Notes under the pieces: model-generated
Told to the model about the DNA's origin: nothing
The model's input: only the letters and a program-made list of their open reading frames with translations
Databases searched by the model: none
NCBI RefSeq assembly: GCF_963082655.1
Contig: NC_081553.1
Span: 155,969,441 to 156,033,440 of the forward strand
Reading direction: 5' to 3'
DNA from: Stomoxys calcitrans
Lineage: Eukaryota; Arthropoda; Insecta; Diptera; Muscidae
DNA: 64,000 nt
Program-made: the position numbers and the translations under genes
In this document: positions 1 through 11,593 of the stretch, piece after piece
Layout of the letters: the number at the start of each line of letters is the position of its first letter
Position numbering within the stretch: position 1 is the stretch's first letter

Positions 1-20
1 GTAGTGGTGTAGGGTTTAAA
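1..20 (+). repeat. End fragment of P-family dispersed repeat
   Basis: The first 20 bases match the right end of the P repeat seen complete at 45130-45741 (gtagtggtgt followed by gggtataaa or close to it). The rest of the copy lies outside the window. Confidence 0.5.
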
Positions 21-320
21 AATATTTCTATAAATACCGATTTAATTTTTTTCCAGTTCATTAAAAGACATTGGAGTATTATTTCAGCGTATTATTATCA
101 ATTTAAAGTTGAAAAATTCTGGTGTTTTCTGCATGATTTCAAAAAATTCAATACGAGTTAATTGAAACGAAAATGCAGCACATAAAATTATTGAATACTG
201 AGATATTAACGAATATATAAGAGAAAATTTAGAATAAGCGTGTGGAAGTAGGAAGCGCTGCAAGCGAAAATTTTTTGTTTGCGCGCGCTCTTTTAAAATG
301 TAACCTTTAATCCATACATA

Positions 321-583
321 TTTTTATACCCACCACTATATAATAGTCTAGTCATTCCGTTTGTATCATCTCGAAATATTGTCTAAAACCCCATAAAGTG
401 TATATATTCTTGATCGTCTCGTCGTTCTGAATCGATCTAGCCATGTCCGTCCGTCCTTCGTTCGAAATCACGATAGAGGTCGAACACGTAAAGCTAGCCA
501 CTTTGCACAGATACTTAATATTGATGTAGGTCGTTGGAGATTGCAAACGGACCATTTCGGTTCAGATTTGGGTATAGCTCCCA
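321..583 (-). repeat. S-family dispersed repeat, end fragment
   Basis: Starts with tttttatacccaccac and continues with the sequence shared with 59584-60478 (cattccgtttg, tatattcttgatcgtc, catgtccgtccgtcc). No coding potential. It stops at about 583, where the Q-family head begins, so the Q element probably truncates or interrupts it. Confidence 0.5.
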
Positions 584-990
584 TCAGGGACGTAGCCAGG
601 ATTTTATTTTGGGGTGGCACATTTTTTAAAAATGGAAAATTGTAAAAAATTATTCTGTTACTGTGGAATTGGTAAAGACCTCAAACTTTTTTTTTTTGAA
701 AGTTGTGGTTGCTACAGTAACTGGCCCATAGGCGGTGTCATTTGGTTAAAGTCAGAGCTGGATTTTGTACTGCTTGCCAACACACTATTAACAGGAAGAT
801 CCTAATCTTTCGAAGCCTTCGAAATGTGATTGCCTTTCGAATATCTTAGATTTATAGTGATAGTTTTGGCGAATCAGCTTCAGTATTTTGATGAAATTTT
901 TTCTTTTGCCCTCACTTTAATTTGTTCTTAAGTTAGTTTTATGATTCCAACAGGTATTGTTTGTGTCAGCCATTTGATTTTAAATTACTT
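584..990 (+). repeat. Q-family repeat, head region only
   Basis: Begins with agggacgtagccaggatttt and follows, with mismatches, the reverse complement of 62245-62648 (shared blocks ggcggtgtcatttggt, ttgccaacacacta, cagtattttgatgaaat). The 128-bp tandem section that follows the head in the complete copy is absent, so this copy is truncated. Confidence 0.55.
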
Positions 991-2139
991 TTATTTTAAT
1001 AAAACTTTATGCAAACAAATTAAAAGAATTAAGCTACTATAAATGTAAAATATTTCAAAAAAAAAAAAATTTACGACGAATTTTAAGGTTCGTCGTATAA
1101 ATTTATTGATTAAATGATGCCGCTAATTTCTCCTCCGCACCTTATTGAAATCGATCAAAATCCGCTGGGTATTAAGATTTTTTATTGTGAAAGGATTTTT
1201 AAAAGAAAATCTATAATTCAAAAAGTAAATTTTAAAATTTTTAAAAAAAAATTCACTGTGTCCAACACTACGGTCAAAGCCCAAAGAACTAAAAAATTGC
1301 GACTAAAATTAAGACTATTGTGAATTATGAAATTCCATGGAAAAAAACGAAATTCATTAAAAATTAATGTGGGTGTTCGGTCTTTCAGGAAAATGTCATT
1401 AACCCATTAAACACGAATGGGTAAAAATATACCGAAGAAAGGAGCTGTCTAAGAAAAATTCTAGCTTGAACTAGGAAAGAAGTATCCTCATGAAATGGAT
1501 TGGCGTAAAGTCGACGACTAAAATGTTTTGAGGAAAATAAGCTTGTCGAATGTCGGCAATATTTTACATCCAAAAATATCGAAAAAATTAGTAGGAGTGA
1601 GATTTCCGGAATCAATTTTAGTATCTCGTTGCATTTGATGGTTTCCATATTAAAAAAATAAATGTATTTTTATGTAATACAATCCACTTTTCTTCGCTAA
1701 TTGGTTATAAAGTATTGGAATAAATAAGATTTTTTTTTTGTTGTAAATACATTGTGGCTTAGGAAATAAAAAGGGAATTTTTTATTTTTTCAAAAAATTT
1801 TACAATTTCTTTTTAAAAATTTTCTTTAAAATGACTTCGGATATTTCGACTTTTTAGGTCAGGAAAAATACAATAATTTTTGATAGCTGTTTTAATCTTT
1901 GCTGTACTACTTTTTATGCAGCTCATCAATAAAATCCTCGTTAAAGGTAAAAAGGAGTCAACAGAAATATTAGAATAAATTGAACAAATCTATCAAAAAT
2001 ATTTGTGTTATTCCTGACCTAAAAAGGCGAACCTATCCGCCAAGTCATATAAAAATATGTAAAAAAAAGGTAAACCATACCATCAATAAAAAATGTTCTT
2101 AAAAAATTGTTGTCAATATAAATGCTCAAAATTATGAAT
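991..2139. other. AT-rich stretch with no recognisable gene
   Basis: Mostly A/T-rich sequence. Short open frames at 1114-1323 (+) and 1385-1648 (-) resemble no family I know and have no supporting context. A small hairpin (tacgacgaa / ttcgtcgta, 8-base loop) lies near 1071-1098, and a 16-bp inverted repeat is listed separately. Confidence 0.5.
1850..2026. repeat. 16-bp perfect inverted repeat, possible tiny MITE
   Basis: ctttttaggtcaggaa at 1850-1865 is exactly the reverse complement of 2011-2026, with 145 bp between. I find no convincing target-site duplication, so a miniature inverted-repeat element is only one possibility. Confidence 0.3.
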
Positions 2140-2450
2140 ATATTACATGTCATCCAAATTGGGCAACGAAACCGAGGGTCAAGCGTATTGGGTTAAAGTT
2201 TTGCACATAGTGTTCCGTTATGACTTCCAAAAACTGTACCAAGTACGGTCCAAATCAGTCTATAACCTGGTATAACTCCCATAAGTTCGATAATCCTTGT
2301 TTGGTTCCTAGAAGCTTTAAATTCTGCTGATTTGACAGAAGTTTGGTGTGAAGAATAAAATTATGCCCTTCAACTAAATTAATTTTTTATAAATTTTTAG
2401 CAGAATCCATGGTGGTGGGTTCACTATTCATCCCGGCCGAACTAAACACG
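2140..2450 (-). repeat. Diverged R-family repeat fragments
   Basis: Around 2200-2330 the text follows the R-family tandem unit (ttttgcacatagtgttccgttatgac, aaactgtaccaagtacgg). Around 2405-2450 the R-family end appears (ccatggtggtgggtt, then cccggccgaactaaacacg). The middle is degraded. No coding role. Confidence 0.5.
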
Positions 2451-2995
2451 TTATTAGTTGTTTTATTGTTTAAGCACTTTAATTTAACGGTTGAAGATTA
2501 TTTCAGGCAAATGACTGCGCCTCAAATGGTCCATCCAATTTTAACATACTCTCTCCAACATTTCGGCCGGAATCTCACGAATAAACGCTGCAATGTGGTT
2601 TTCCAATGCGTCAATTGAAGCGGGCTTGCCTGTATAGACATGAGCTTTAAAATAGCCCCACAAAAAATAGTCCAAAGGCATTAAATCGCACGATATAGGC
2701 GGCCAATTGACCGGTCCCGAACGAGAAATAAAATGTTCACCGAACTCGCCTCTCAACAAGACCATTGTTACGCGTGCTGTGTGGCATGTGGCACCGTTTT
2801 GTTGAAAGCTCTTGCATTTTGGGCAAAAAATTGGGTATCATTTCACTGTAACGCTCACCATTCACAGTTACGTTACGAAGTACTGTCCAACGATACCACT
2901 AGGCCATAAACCGCACCAAAATGTGACTTTTTCTGAATACATTGGTAGCTCTTGCAATGCTTCTGGCTGATCTTGACTCCAAAATCGACAATTCT
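2450..2995 (-). pseudogene. Mariner-like (IS630/Tc1-mariner) transposase remnant
   Basis: Read on the minus strand, the DDE-domain end of an insect ITm transposase is clear: a stretch ending EALQELPM (about 2930-2960), then VNGERYSEMI (about 2830-2860), then SGPVNWPPISCDLMPLDYFLWGY (about 2620-2720) containing the last catalytic Asp in SCDL, and the C-terminal AEMLERVC followed by a stop. The catalytic QDGATCH segment is frameshifted near 2770-2830, and the N-terminal DNA-binding domain is missing. The T repeat at 3001-3655 abuts the 5' side. Clearly inactive; the superfamily is fairly certain, the subfamily is not. Confidence 0.7.
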
Positions 2996-3000
2996 TAGAA

Positions 3001-3655
3001 ATGGGAGATGGGTAAATACCCAAAAGCTATCTACCCGGTAAATTGGGTAAATACCCGGGTAGAACACAGAGTGCCAAATTTCATCGGAATCGGATGAAAA
3101 ATGCTCCTTTCATATGCTCATTACACTGTATCGGGAGATCGGTCTATATGGCAGCTATATCAAAATATGGTCCGATGTGGAGCACATTTGACAGGAATGG
3201 ACAGGTGTCTATCAGAACTCATTGTGCAAACTTCCATCGAAATTCGATAGTAAATGCATCTTTTATGGCCTTAACAACCTATATCTAGAGATCGGGCGGT
3301 CGGTCTATTAGGCAGCTATATCCAAATATACTTCAATCTGTACCACACATTGCATAAATGGGTAGGGGTTTACCAGAACTCGCTGTGCCAAATTTCATCG
3401 AAATCAAATGTTACAAAGTTATTGCCTCAAGATTTTAAGTCTGGGGTTCGGTTTATATATCACTAAGTTCCAATTCTATGAGATCAGAAGGTTAGGTTTA
3501 TATACGAATAATACGAAATTATTTGGAATTTTTTGGAAAACGATTTCAATACCAAAATATCTGAAATTTATAAATACCCTAAAAAAGTTATTTATTGGGT
3601 ATTTACCCAATAAATACCCAACTAGTGGGTATTTACCCGGTAGAAACCCATCTCT
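3001..3655. mobile_element. T-family non-autonomous element with GGGTAAATACCC palindromes
   Basis: Left end reads agatgggtaaataccc; the right end ends gggtatttacccggtagaaacccatct, so the termini are inverted (AGATGGGT) and each carries several GGGTAAATACCC-type palindromes. The interior consists of tandem-like units ending in 'atcggtctatatggcagctatatc', resembling the R and S families. No ORF of interest. Target-site duplication not resolved. Confidence 0.5.
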
Positions 3656-3689
3656 AACAATTTTCCTTATTTACGTACCCCTTGAACTT

Positions 3690-5150
3690 TGTTAGGTTAG
3701 ATTAGGTTGAAAACGGGGTGCGGAAATTATTCCGCCCTCTGCCACTGTGGACAAACACCTAATCCAGTAATCAGCTTGTTGTCCGCTCTAGATACTAAAA
3801 AAGTAACCTCGAAAAAGAAAATCTAAGTTAGGAATTCCGTGCTACTTACAAAATCCTTAATTGTTTTCAATGCCACGCCCCTAAGTTGGTTTATGTCTGG
3901 TATTGTGTCCCCACCTAAGTGTCTGCTATTATGGTAGCGAGAGCTATACTGACCTAGATCTCATCAAAGGATTTTCGTCGTCCTACCGACAGTTTCGCAT
4001 TCATCGCCACGCTCTTAACTCGGACTGCGTCAACCAGAAAGGCTTCGGGTTAACCAACATTATTGATGGCAGTTCTCTGGTCCCATTTTCCCATTCCCAG
4101 TTTCTCCGCTATGGCCTGGCATCCAAACGATGCGGATCGTGCCATCCTCAGAGAAGGCATTAATCTACTTCTTACATTCCAACCCTGTTCTTTATCGTAC
4201 CGACCGGTTGTAATTGCACTTCTATAGCCATTTTACTGTCCGTAAAGTTGTTCATAATCGACGTCCTTGCGTTAACACCACACCACCTCATGCATACCGT
4301 GATCGCCCGGATCTACCCCTGCAGGACTATATTATGGTCAGGCAGTCTAAAACAGATTTCAGTCCATGGTTTCTCAATGTAGACTCCCAGGCCCACTCTG
4401 TCCTCTAGCTTTGATCCGTCCGATTAACATAATATTCCAGATGGCAATACTAAGGTTCCGTCACTCCAAGACTGTGCCGCTGGCAGGTGTGCCCCGCGCT
4501 CGACCTCGTGTCGTCTCAGGTATCCGATCGGAAACCTCTTCCCTTCCTTCCAGGTTTCCTATCGTTTCCTCGATTATACCGCGATGGTATGAGCTGCTCC
4601 TATCCTCTATACATTCTCCCATCGCCTTAAATCTTATACCCACAATTGCTGTCTCACTCTTAATCTGTATGTCTTTGGATCGGATATTTAGAATGGACAC
4701 CATTGCCCTAATAGGAGTGGTCCTCATCACTCCGCCTATGCCAAGACAACCTGTTCCCTGAACCTCTTGTACGAGTATAATCCTAACAATGCTCTTTTTC
4801 TTCATCGCAGTCCTCCAAACTACTGAGACGTAAGTAAATATTGGTCTAATCACACTCCTGTAGAGCCAGTGGACTATCCTCAAATTCAGGCCCCATTTCT
4901 AGCCTGTGAGCTTTCCCACAGACTGGGACCTTTTGACCTTGTCAGATATCGAAATCGTTTTGTTGAGAAAACGTGGTGCGTCAAATTGGCCCACCTTCGT
5001 CTTCCTCGTGAACAGGCATATTTCAGTCTTCTCTGTGTTAATATTGAGACCCCTGGGAGTTAGCCCAGTCATATGGCATATGCAAGACCCTTTCGGCCCT
5101 TCTACATAGCTGGTTCGGATCCTTATACCTTAGAGGTATATAAACAACGG
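3690..5150 (-). mobile_element. LINE A copy, RT thumb to 3' end
   Basis: Non-LTR retrotransposon fragment on the minus strand. From 5145 downward: the end of the RT domain (ICLFTRKTKVG near 5010-5040), the post-RT segment at 4883-4461 (VHWLYRSVIRPIFTYVSVVW, then GCLGIGGVMRTTPIRAM), then a degraded RNase H (FTDSKMAI near 4210-4240; a GHSGETGN-like motif near 4100). The 3' tail near 3690-3720 is rich in cctaatctaacctaac. RNase H placement after RT and the family resemblance suggest the Jockey/LOA/R1 range of clades. It meets another LINE A copy head to head at about 5150. Several frameshifts make it inactive. Confidence 0.75.
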
Positions 5151-6076
5151 AGGACATGTTGGGGTTTTTGATGAAAACGCATTTTGCACAGGATACGACG
5201 GGACTCACAGAGACACCGGATTCTTAGAGTAATGAGGTTAATAGAAGGTTTATCATAACGGAATTTATGGTCAAGGAAGCTTTGAGGAGCTTCAGAAGCT
5301 TGATTAGACCAATACTTACTTACGCCTCAGTAGTTTGGTGGACTGCTATGGAGAAAAAAATGCAAACTTAGACCACAAGTTCAGGGAACTTGTTGTCTTG
5401 GCATAGGCGGAGCGATGAGGACCATGCCCACTAGGGGACTGAAAACTATTCTAGATACCTGACCCATTGACATACAAATTAAATGTGAGGCAGCCACTGC
5501 GCCTATGAGACTTAAGGCGATGGGAGAATGGATTGAGGATGGGAGCAGCTCATATCATCGCGGTATAACCGAGGCGACGATACGAAACCTGGAAGGAAGG
5601 CAAGAGGTTTCCGATCAGATACCTGAGACGAGAGCAAGGTACACCTGCCAGCGGCTCCATCTTGGACTGATGGAACCCTTGCATTGGCATCTGGAAGATC
5701 ATGTTGCACGGATGATCAAAGCTAGGGGAAAGAGTGGGCCTAGGAATCTACATTGAGAACCCAGGGACTGAGATCTGTTTTAGACTGCCTGACCATAGTA
5801 CGGTCCTGCAGGCGGAGATCCGGGCGATCACGGAATGCGTGAATTGGTGTGGTGCTAATGCAAAGACGTCGAGTGTGAACATCTTTACCGACAGTAAAAT
5901 TGCCATAAGTGCAATAACAACCAGGACGTTCAGGTCACGAACAATCTTGGAGTGTAAGAAGGACATTAACGCCTTCTCTGAGGATAGCAAGTTCCACATC
6001 GTTTGGGTGCCGGGCCATAGCGGAGTAACTGGGAATGAGGAAACAAGCGACTTGACAGTGAAAACCAAAGTCGTAT
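5150..6076 (+). mobile_element. LINE A copy with large internal deletion, RNase H end
   Basis: Starts in the RT N-terminal region (same text as 21215-21330), then jumps at about 5312 straight into the post-RT segment (RPILTYASVVWW), so most of the RT is deleted. The RNase H part is readable at 5734-6078 with LQAEIRAITE, FTDSKIAI and WVPGHSGVTGNE. It breaks off inside RNase H at about 6076. Same family as 20164-22930. Confidence 0.75.
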
Positions 6077-6367
6077 GACCATACCGCGGTCATAAAGTCC
6101 ATAATAACATTGGGGGTTAAGACCGCCCATATAGCGGCCACAAAGCCCACTGGGTGTTATAACCGTTTTCTAATAATAAAAGTTTTCGGCGCTACGAAAT
6201 AAACCCCAATTATTTCATTTTATTATTTCAAAACGGAAATGAAATAAACCATCAACTACTTGACAAAACGGACATTGAATTTAGCATTTAGTGGTAACCG
6301 ATCATCACGCCCAAATAACTGAAAAAGTTTAACTTGATGAGCGTCGTACAGTGGAATGTGAAATCCA
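6077..6367. other. Unassigned sequence between LINE A and P repeat
   Basis: No gene seen. It begins with a short palindrome (tatgacc, 7-base gap, ggtcata at 6074-6094) and has an A/T-rich section near 6170-6240. Confidence 0.4.
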
Positions 6368-6910
6368 GTAAGGAAGGGCAAAAGTCGGGTGGTGCCGACT
6401 GTATAATACCCTACACCTACCCTATAAGTACAATGTGGGAGCCAGTTCTGAACCAATTTCGATGGACCTCGGAGACCAAATATGTTCAAACTGTAATAAC
6501 TACGGTTGACAAATGATAACATTAATGCAAATAACCTAAAATCTGACGAACATATGTATGGGAGCTATATCTAATTCTGAACCGATTTCTATGAAATTCA
6601 CCTGTAATGTCGGGAGTCATAGGAAAATTCTTCCTGCCAAATTTCGAGAGAATCTGTTAACAAAAGACCATTATAATGCAATATTACTACAAATCGGACG
6701 AACATATATATGGGAGCTATATCTAAATCTGAACGGATTTCGAGCAAGCTTTATAGACATTGTAGAAGTCGTCAAGGAAAGCTTTGTACGAAGTTTTGGG
6801 AAGATTGGTAAAATTTTTTTTTGCTGGAAAGTGCTTAAAAACCCCTACAAAATACAGGCCAATATGTGCGGGATATCTCGTACAGTGCCCAAGAAATTTG
6901 ACTAAAAAAT
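6368..6910 (+). repeat. P-family dispersed repeat, 3' truncated
   Basis: Begins gtaaggaagggcaaaagtcg with the hairpin agtcgg…ccgact, then ataccctacacctaccctataag. The body has repeats of 'gggagctatatctaa…gaaccgatttc'. It fades out at about 6905 without the gtagtggtgt…gggtata end. Non-coding. Confidence 0.6.
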
Positions 6911-7084
6911 TTTTATTTTAAATTTTCGCAGAGTCTGATCTCTTGTTTTGTTGCTTGTGAAAGCATTTCTGAACCAATTTCAAACTTAACTGATTATGTT
7001 TTTGTCGTGATATATGTTAAAGTCCGATTCTTGCGAAAAAAAACTTTGAAAACCCTTCGAGTTCTCAAAATGCAAGGCTGAGAC

Positions 7085-7165
7085 CCCCAACTTTATAACA
7101 TATTTTCATTGTCCCCAACTTTATAACATATTTTCATTGTCCCCAACTTTATAACATATTTTCAT
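7085..7165 (+). repeat. 28-bp tandem repeat, three copies
   Basis: ccccaactttataacatatt plus ttcattgt is repeated at 7085, 7113 and 7141; the third copy is incomplete. The copies look identical. Confidence 0.85.
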
Positions 7166-7170
7166 ATTTT

Positions 7171-7507
7171 CAAAAACAATGTTTGAGCCGTCCAAGGATT
7201 GAGGTCCCTACGGACATTTTACTAAAAAATGCCAATTTTGCAAACATCTTTCCCCAGTGTGGGGATTATGGGAGTTTTCGTCAAGAAATGTGGCCAAAAT
7301 TTTTACTCATTTTTTTAAAAAGATATTCATCTACAAAATGCAAAAACAATGTTTGAGCCATCCAAGGATTGAGGTCCCTACGGACATTTTACTAAAAAAT
7401 GCCAATTTTGCAAACATCTTTCCCCAGTGTGGGGATTATGGGAGTTTTCGTCAAGAAATGTGGCCAAAATTTTTATTCATTTTTTTAAAAAGATATTCAT
7501 CTACAAA
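7171..7507 (+). repeat. 170-bp tandem duplication
   Basis: 7171-7340 and 7341-7507 are nearly identical (start caaaaacaatgtttgagcc, end gatattcatctacaaa). The open frames inside are copies of one another and match no family I know. Confidence 0.85.
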
Positions 7508-8035
7508 TTTGTAAAAAATTACAACGATATCTTTAGAAGTCTTGGTTTTATGATATTTTCAATTTTAATTTTATTTTTCACAAAAGTGTATTTTTTTGGC
7601 CTCATTTTGGGTTTTACGCCAATAAAAGAACTAAAATTTAACCTTTTGTTTAGTTTTTCCACATTCTATTGTAGCACACGTCTCGTGTACATAAATATGT
7701 TATTACATGGGCCAAAATCGATGCACAATGTGCACACCTCGATCATTTTGGCATTCACTCACGACAGAAAATTTGTCTCGAAATTATAACTGTGTACCAA
7801 GGCATGCAGTTTGCTCATTACTTATATGTTTGCAATATAAAATTATTAACCTACGCCATATTTGGTTGAAGTATGCCTGTATGACCTTTATCCACTATTT
7901 TTAATTGCTTTACTATAGTATGTAGTCGAAATATGTCATAAAACATGAAGTGTTTTTTCTCCTGCCAAAAATAATCCAACCCTTCGCAACAGGTAAGAAC
8001 ACAACTAGAGATAACAAAAAAAAATTGGTTCTATT
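7508..8035. other. AT-rich stretch with no recognisable gene
   Basis: No motif, RNA gene or known element was recognised. The small open frames at 7427-7789 and 7707-7904 are unsupported. Confidence 0.4.
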
Positions 8036-8613
8036 TGTATACCCTCCACCATAGGATGGGGGGTATACTAATTTCGTCATTCTGTTTGTAACTACTCGAA
8101 ATATTCGTCTGAGACCCCATCAAGTATATATATATATATATATATATATGTCGATCTGACCATGTCCGCCCGTCTGTCCGTCCGTCCGTCTGTATGACGA
8201 AAGCACGCTAACTTCCGAAGGAGTAAAGCTAGCCGCTTGAAATTTTGCACAAATACTTTTTATTAGTGTAGATCGGTTGGTATTGTAAATGGGCCATATC
8301 GGTCCATGTTTTGATATAGCTGCCAATCTTGGGTCTTGATTTCTTGAGCCTCTAGAGGGCGCAATTCTCATCCACGTGTACCACGTGTTTTATTTTGATA
8401 TCCAACAACTGTGCCAAGTATGGTTCAAATCGGTCCATAACCTGATATAGCTGCCATATAAACCGATCTTGGGTCTTGAATTCTTGAGCCTCTAGAGAAC
8501 GCAATTCTTATCCGATTGGAATGAAATTTTGCACGACGTATTTTGTTATGATATCCAATGGTGGAGGGTATATAAGATTTGGCCCGGCCGAACTTTGCAC
8601 GCTTTCACTTGTT
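8036..8613 (-). repeat. R-family dispersed repeat, short complete copy
   Basis: Both ends are present: gtataccctccaccataggatgg on the left and the ggcccggccgaactttgcacgctttcacttgtt end on the right. A (TA)n microsatellite lies at about 8125-8149 and a cgtcc/gtctg tetranucleotide tract at about 8167-8195. Only about two of the ~152-bp internal units are present. Its reading frames give an artefactual SRGSRNQDPR peptide. Confidence 0.75.
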
Positions 8614-8689
8614 ATTTGTAAAATGTGTATCTCTAAATTATTTGATTTCAATCCAGATCTAAAAGGTACATTAAATCCTTTAAATTTTT

Positions 8690-9425
8690 TGGACCAAATT
8701 CGGCACAGACATTAAGGGGTCTAATAAATACAAGTCACGGTTCAATATTGGTCTTTTTGGCAACTATATCCAAATATAAACCAATCGGCATGGATGGTGA
8801 AAAGCCTTACATAAGTTGCACCTTTTATGGGGCCAAGACCTTATGCAAACGGGAGATCGGTCTATATGGCAACTATATTCAAATCTGGACCATCTTCAAG
8901 ATTGATATCCAGAGCCTAACATAAGTCACTGTCCTAAATTTCAGCGAAATCGGACAAAAAATGGGCCTTTTATGGGCCCAAGATTTGAAATCGGGAGATA
9001 GGACAGTATGGCAGCTATATTCAAATGAGGACCGATCTGAGACAAATTGAAAAATATGTCGAAGCACTTAACACAACACACTGTCCCAAATAAATAAATG
9101 GGCCTTTTATAAATGACCTTAAATCGGCAGATCAGTCTACATGGGGGCTATAACAAGATATAGTCCGATATAGCCCATCTTCGAACCTAACCTGCCTATG
9201 GACAAAAAAAAAGAATCTGAGCAAATTCGAGTACCTCTATTTTTAAAGACTGTTGCATGATTTCAACAGACAGACGAACGAACATGGCTGGATCGTCTTA
9301 GATTCTTACAACGATCAAGAATATAAATACTTTAAAGGGTCGGAAATGGTTATTTCGATGTGTTGGAAACGATAAACGATGACAAAAAGAATATACCCTC
9401 ATCCTTCGGTGGTGGGTATAAAAAA
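8690..9425 (+). repeat. S-family dispersed repeat
   Basis: Repeating units of the type 'gggagatcggtctatatggcaactatattcaaat…' and 'ccttttatgggcc', then gaacggacatggctgg… and the end ttcggtggtgggtataaaaa at about 9425. Related to 59584-60478 in the opposite orientation. Non-coding. Confidence 0.55.
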
Positions 9426-10270
9426 TATAAAATAATTCTAAAGGGCTTTATTTACAGATACAAAATGATATTATAAACTGGGTACCAACACGCATGCGTA
9501 CGAAATTTAAACACTGCAGTAGAACTCTATACAAACTTTAGGTTCAGGTTTATTTCTCAGTCATGATAGTTTAGTATATGACCGTACTATGTATTTAATA
9601 TGTGAAATAATTTAAATATAATTAAAGTAAATTAAAGCTTAAGGAAGTAAAAATTGTTTAACCGGGAAAGATGGTGTGACATTTTTTATTTCTCTCTGGA
9701 GACGGGCTCTCTGGAGACGGATTAAGGGGCCGTATTGTTTGTAGTATGTTTACATTAGGTGGTGGGGCTCATAATATATTTTTTCTTATGAAAAAAAATC
9801 TATTTAATTTTGTCAGTTTGGTTGTTCAATCATATGTTCATATGTCAATATAGACTTAACAACGAAAATAGTAAAAGATGCTCCTGTAGTGAAAATAGTG
9901 TACTTTATCTATTAATTTGAGAAAGGGCTGTGTGCGAGGTTGCCTCTTCCCCTTAAACCCTTAAGGGAACAAGTTGCATGGTAATGGACACATGGACGTT
10001 AAACGAAAAGTAAAATATGAAGAATTTTGCAAACATGTACACCACGCTAAAAGTTGAATGATTAAATGATATTTAAAAAGTATACCTGGGGTTCTCTTAA
10101 ATTTTGCTATGCCAGGCACCTTAATTTCAAAGCTAAATCTATTAATTTCTCTATAAAGAAAAAATGCGATTTCAATGTTTGGGACGTGTTAGACTATACT
10201 GACAGTATATAAATAAATGAATAAATAAAATAAATATATTAGCAATCAACTACAAAATGATTCGTTGTAT
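9426..10270. other. Unassigned intergenic sequence
   Basis: No coding region, RNA gene or terminal repeats recognised. A short local duplication (ctctctggagacgg, twice near 9695-9722) is the only structure noticed. Confidence 0.4.
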
Positions 10271-10613
10271 TTGATGAATTAACAGGTAAAAGCGTGCTAA
10301 GTTCGGCCGCTCTGAATCTTATATACCCTCCAACATTAATCGCATTTGTCAAGTTATTTGGCCGATATCTCTTTAAAGGCAAACAAAAGATAATGAATAA
10401 GAATTGCTATGCTACTTGAGCTATACCAAGTTATGAAGTGAATGGGCCAATACTTTGGTTTGGCTATTGGAGACCAAAGTGGAATTCATTGTGCAAAATT
10501 TCTGCCAAATCTGGTAGGAATTACGCCCTATAGTGGCTAAAGAAATAAAATCGGGACATTTGTTAAGTTTTATATATTCAGAGCATATATTCAGAGCAAA
10601 TTGCAATCATTCT
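10271..10613 (+). repeat. R-family repeat, head only, cut by SINE
   Basis: Head sequence aaagcgtgctaagttcggcc, then cttatataccctccaaca, runs into the first unit, then stops where the minus-strand SINE begins. Diverged from the other copies. Confidence 0.55.
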
Positions 10614-10937
10614 GTGCTATATAAAATTACAAATTTTTGCCCATGAACAATCCACTATGGAACAGGGGCAAACTTCTCACATATCAATGAGTGCAGTCCG
10701 ATTAAAGTTTTAAGGCTCAATGATAAGGGACCTCCTTTTTATAGCCGAGTCCGAACGGCGTGCCGCAGTGCGACACCTCTTTGGAGAAAAGTTTTACATG
10801 GCATAGTACCTCACAAATGTTGTTAGCATTAGGAGGGGAAAACCACCGCTGCAAATTTTTCTGATGGTCTCGCCAGGATTCGAACCCAGGCGTTCAGCGT
10901 CATAGGCGGACATGCTAACCTCTGCGCTACGGTGGCC
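10614..10937 (-). mobile_element. tRNA-derived SINE, full-length-like copy
   Basis: On the minus strand it starts ggccaccgtagcgcagaggt, giving an A box (tagcgcagaggttagc), and 40-50 bp later a B box (gggttcgaatcctgg), the internal RNA polymerase III promoter of a tRNA-like head. A tRNA-unrelated body follows (ggtggttttcccctcctaat; ctcattgatatgtgagaag). Matching copies lie at 38095-38190 and 54579-54893. This copy has the best-preserved promoter boxes. Confidence 0.8.
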
Positions 10938-11590
10938 TTCTGTCCTATAGAATGTTTAAATTTTTATATGATGTTCAGTTAAATAAGGAATCTAAACGAG
11001 CAGTATAATTTAATTATAGAGCTTCCTAGCAAAAAATTTTTCCTGCCTTGGAAGCAATATGAATATATTCTAGCATGCTTATGCGCATTTTCAGTGCTCA
11101 ATTAGTATGCATGAAACTGTGATATAATGTAAAGCAATATTCTTAAAAAATTATACAAAAAATATGGTTTTAACATACTTTTGTGCAGCAATCTATTACT
11201 TAGGGTATGCATGAAACATGGCTTCAAAGTATGGTAAAGACGAATTTGTTTTGCATCCATATTGCTTCTGATCAGCGGTTGTGAATGCTAATAGTGTTTT
11301 GAGCTCAATGAACAAAGTTCAAGTAAAACATTTCGTGTTTCACGAAAGCTAGGAGATTGACACGATCTTTATCCTCGTGCTTTAAAGAGAGTTGAATATC
11401 TTCAGTTGAATTTGCCAACTCGGACAAAAAGGTTATCGCGCTTGTTGTGTTTTTGTTGTTGTTGATGTTGTTTTATACTTTTCAACGCAGTATTCTTTAA
11501 AGTATTTTTGAGACTGAATTCAAATTTGAATATTTTTTTTTTATTTCATTTATTTTTTTAAATTAATTATTTCAAAACGCCATCTAAAAC
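10938..11590. other. Unassigned AT-rich sequence
   Basis: No gene or element recognised. There is a (ttg)n-like run near 11450-11475 and a poly-T tract near 11535. Confidence 0.4.
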
Positions 11591-11593
11591 TGA

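Noticed and set aside
4461..4761. 131-codon plus-strand ORF at 4366-4761
   Set aside because: Antisense of the LINE A post-RT segment, which carries recognisable LINE motifs on the minus strand.
8120..8371. Open frames with SRGSRSQDPR-type peptides in many places (also 17273-17578, 18150-18335, 18668-18919, 58833-59147)
   Set aside because: They are translations of the R-repeat unit in various frames, without start context, conserved length or codon pattern.
10865..10937. Functional tRNA gene
   Set aside because: A and B boxes exist, but no cloverleaf with a paired acceptor stem, and the sequence continues into a SINE body found in other copies.
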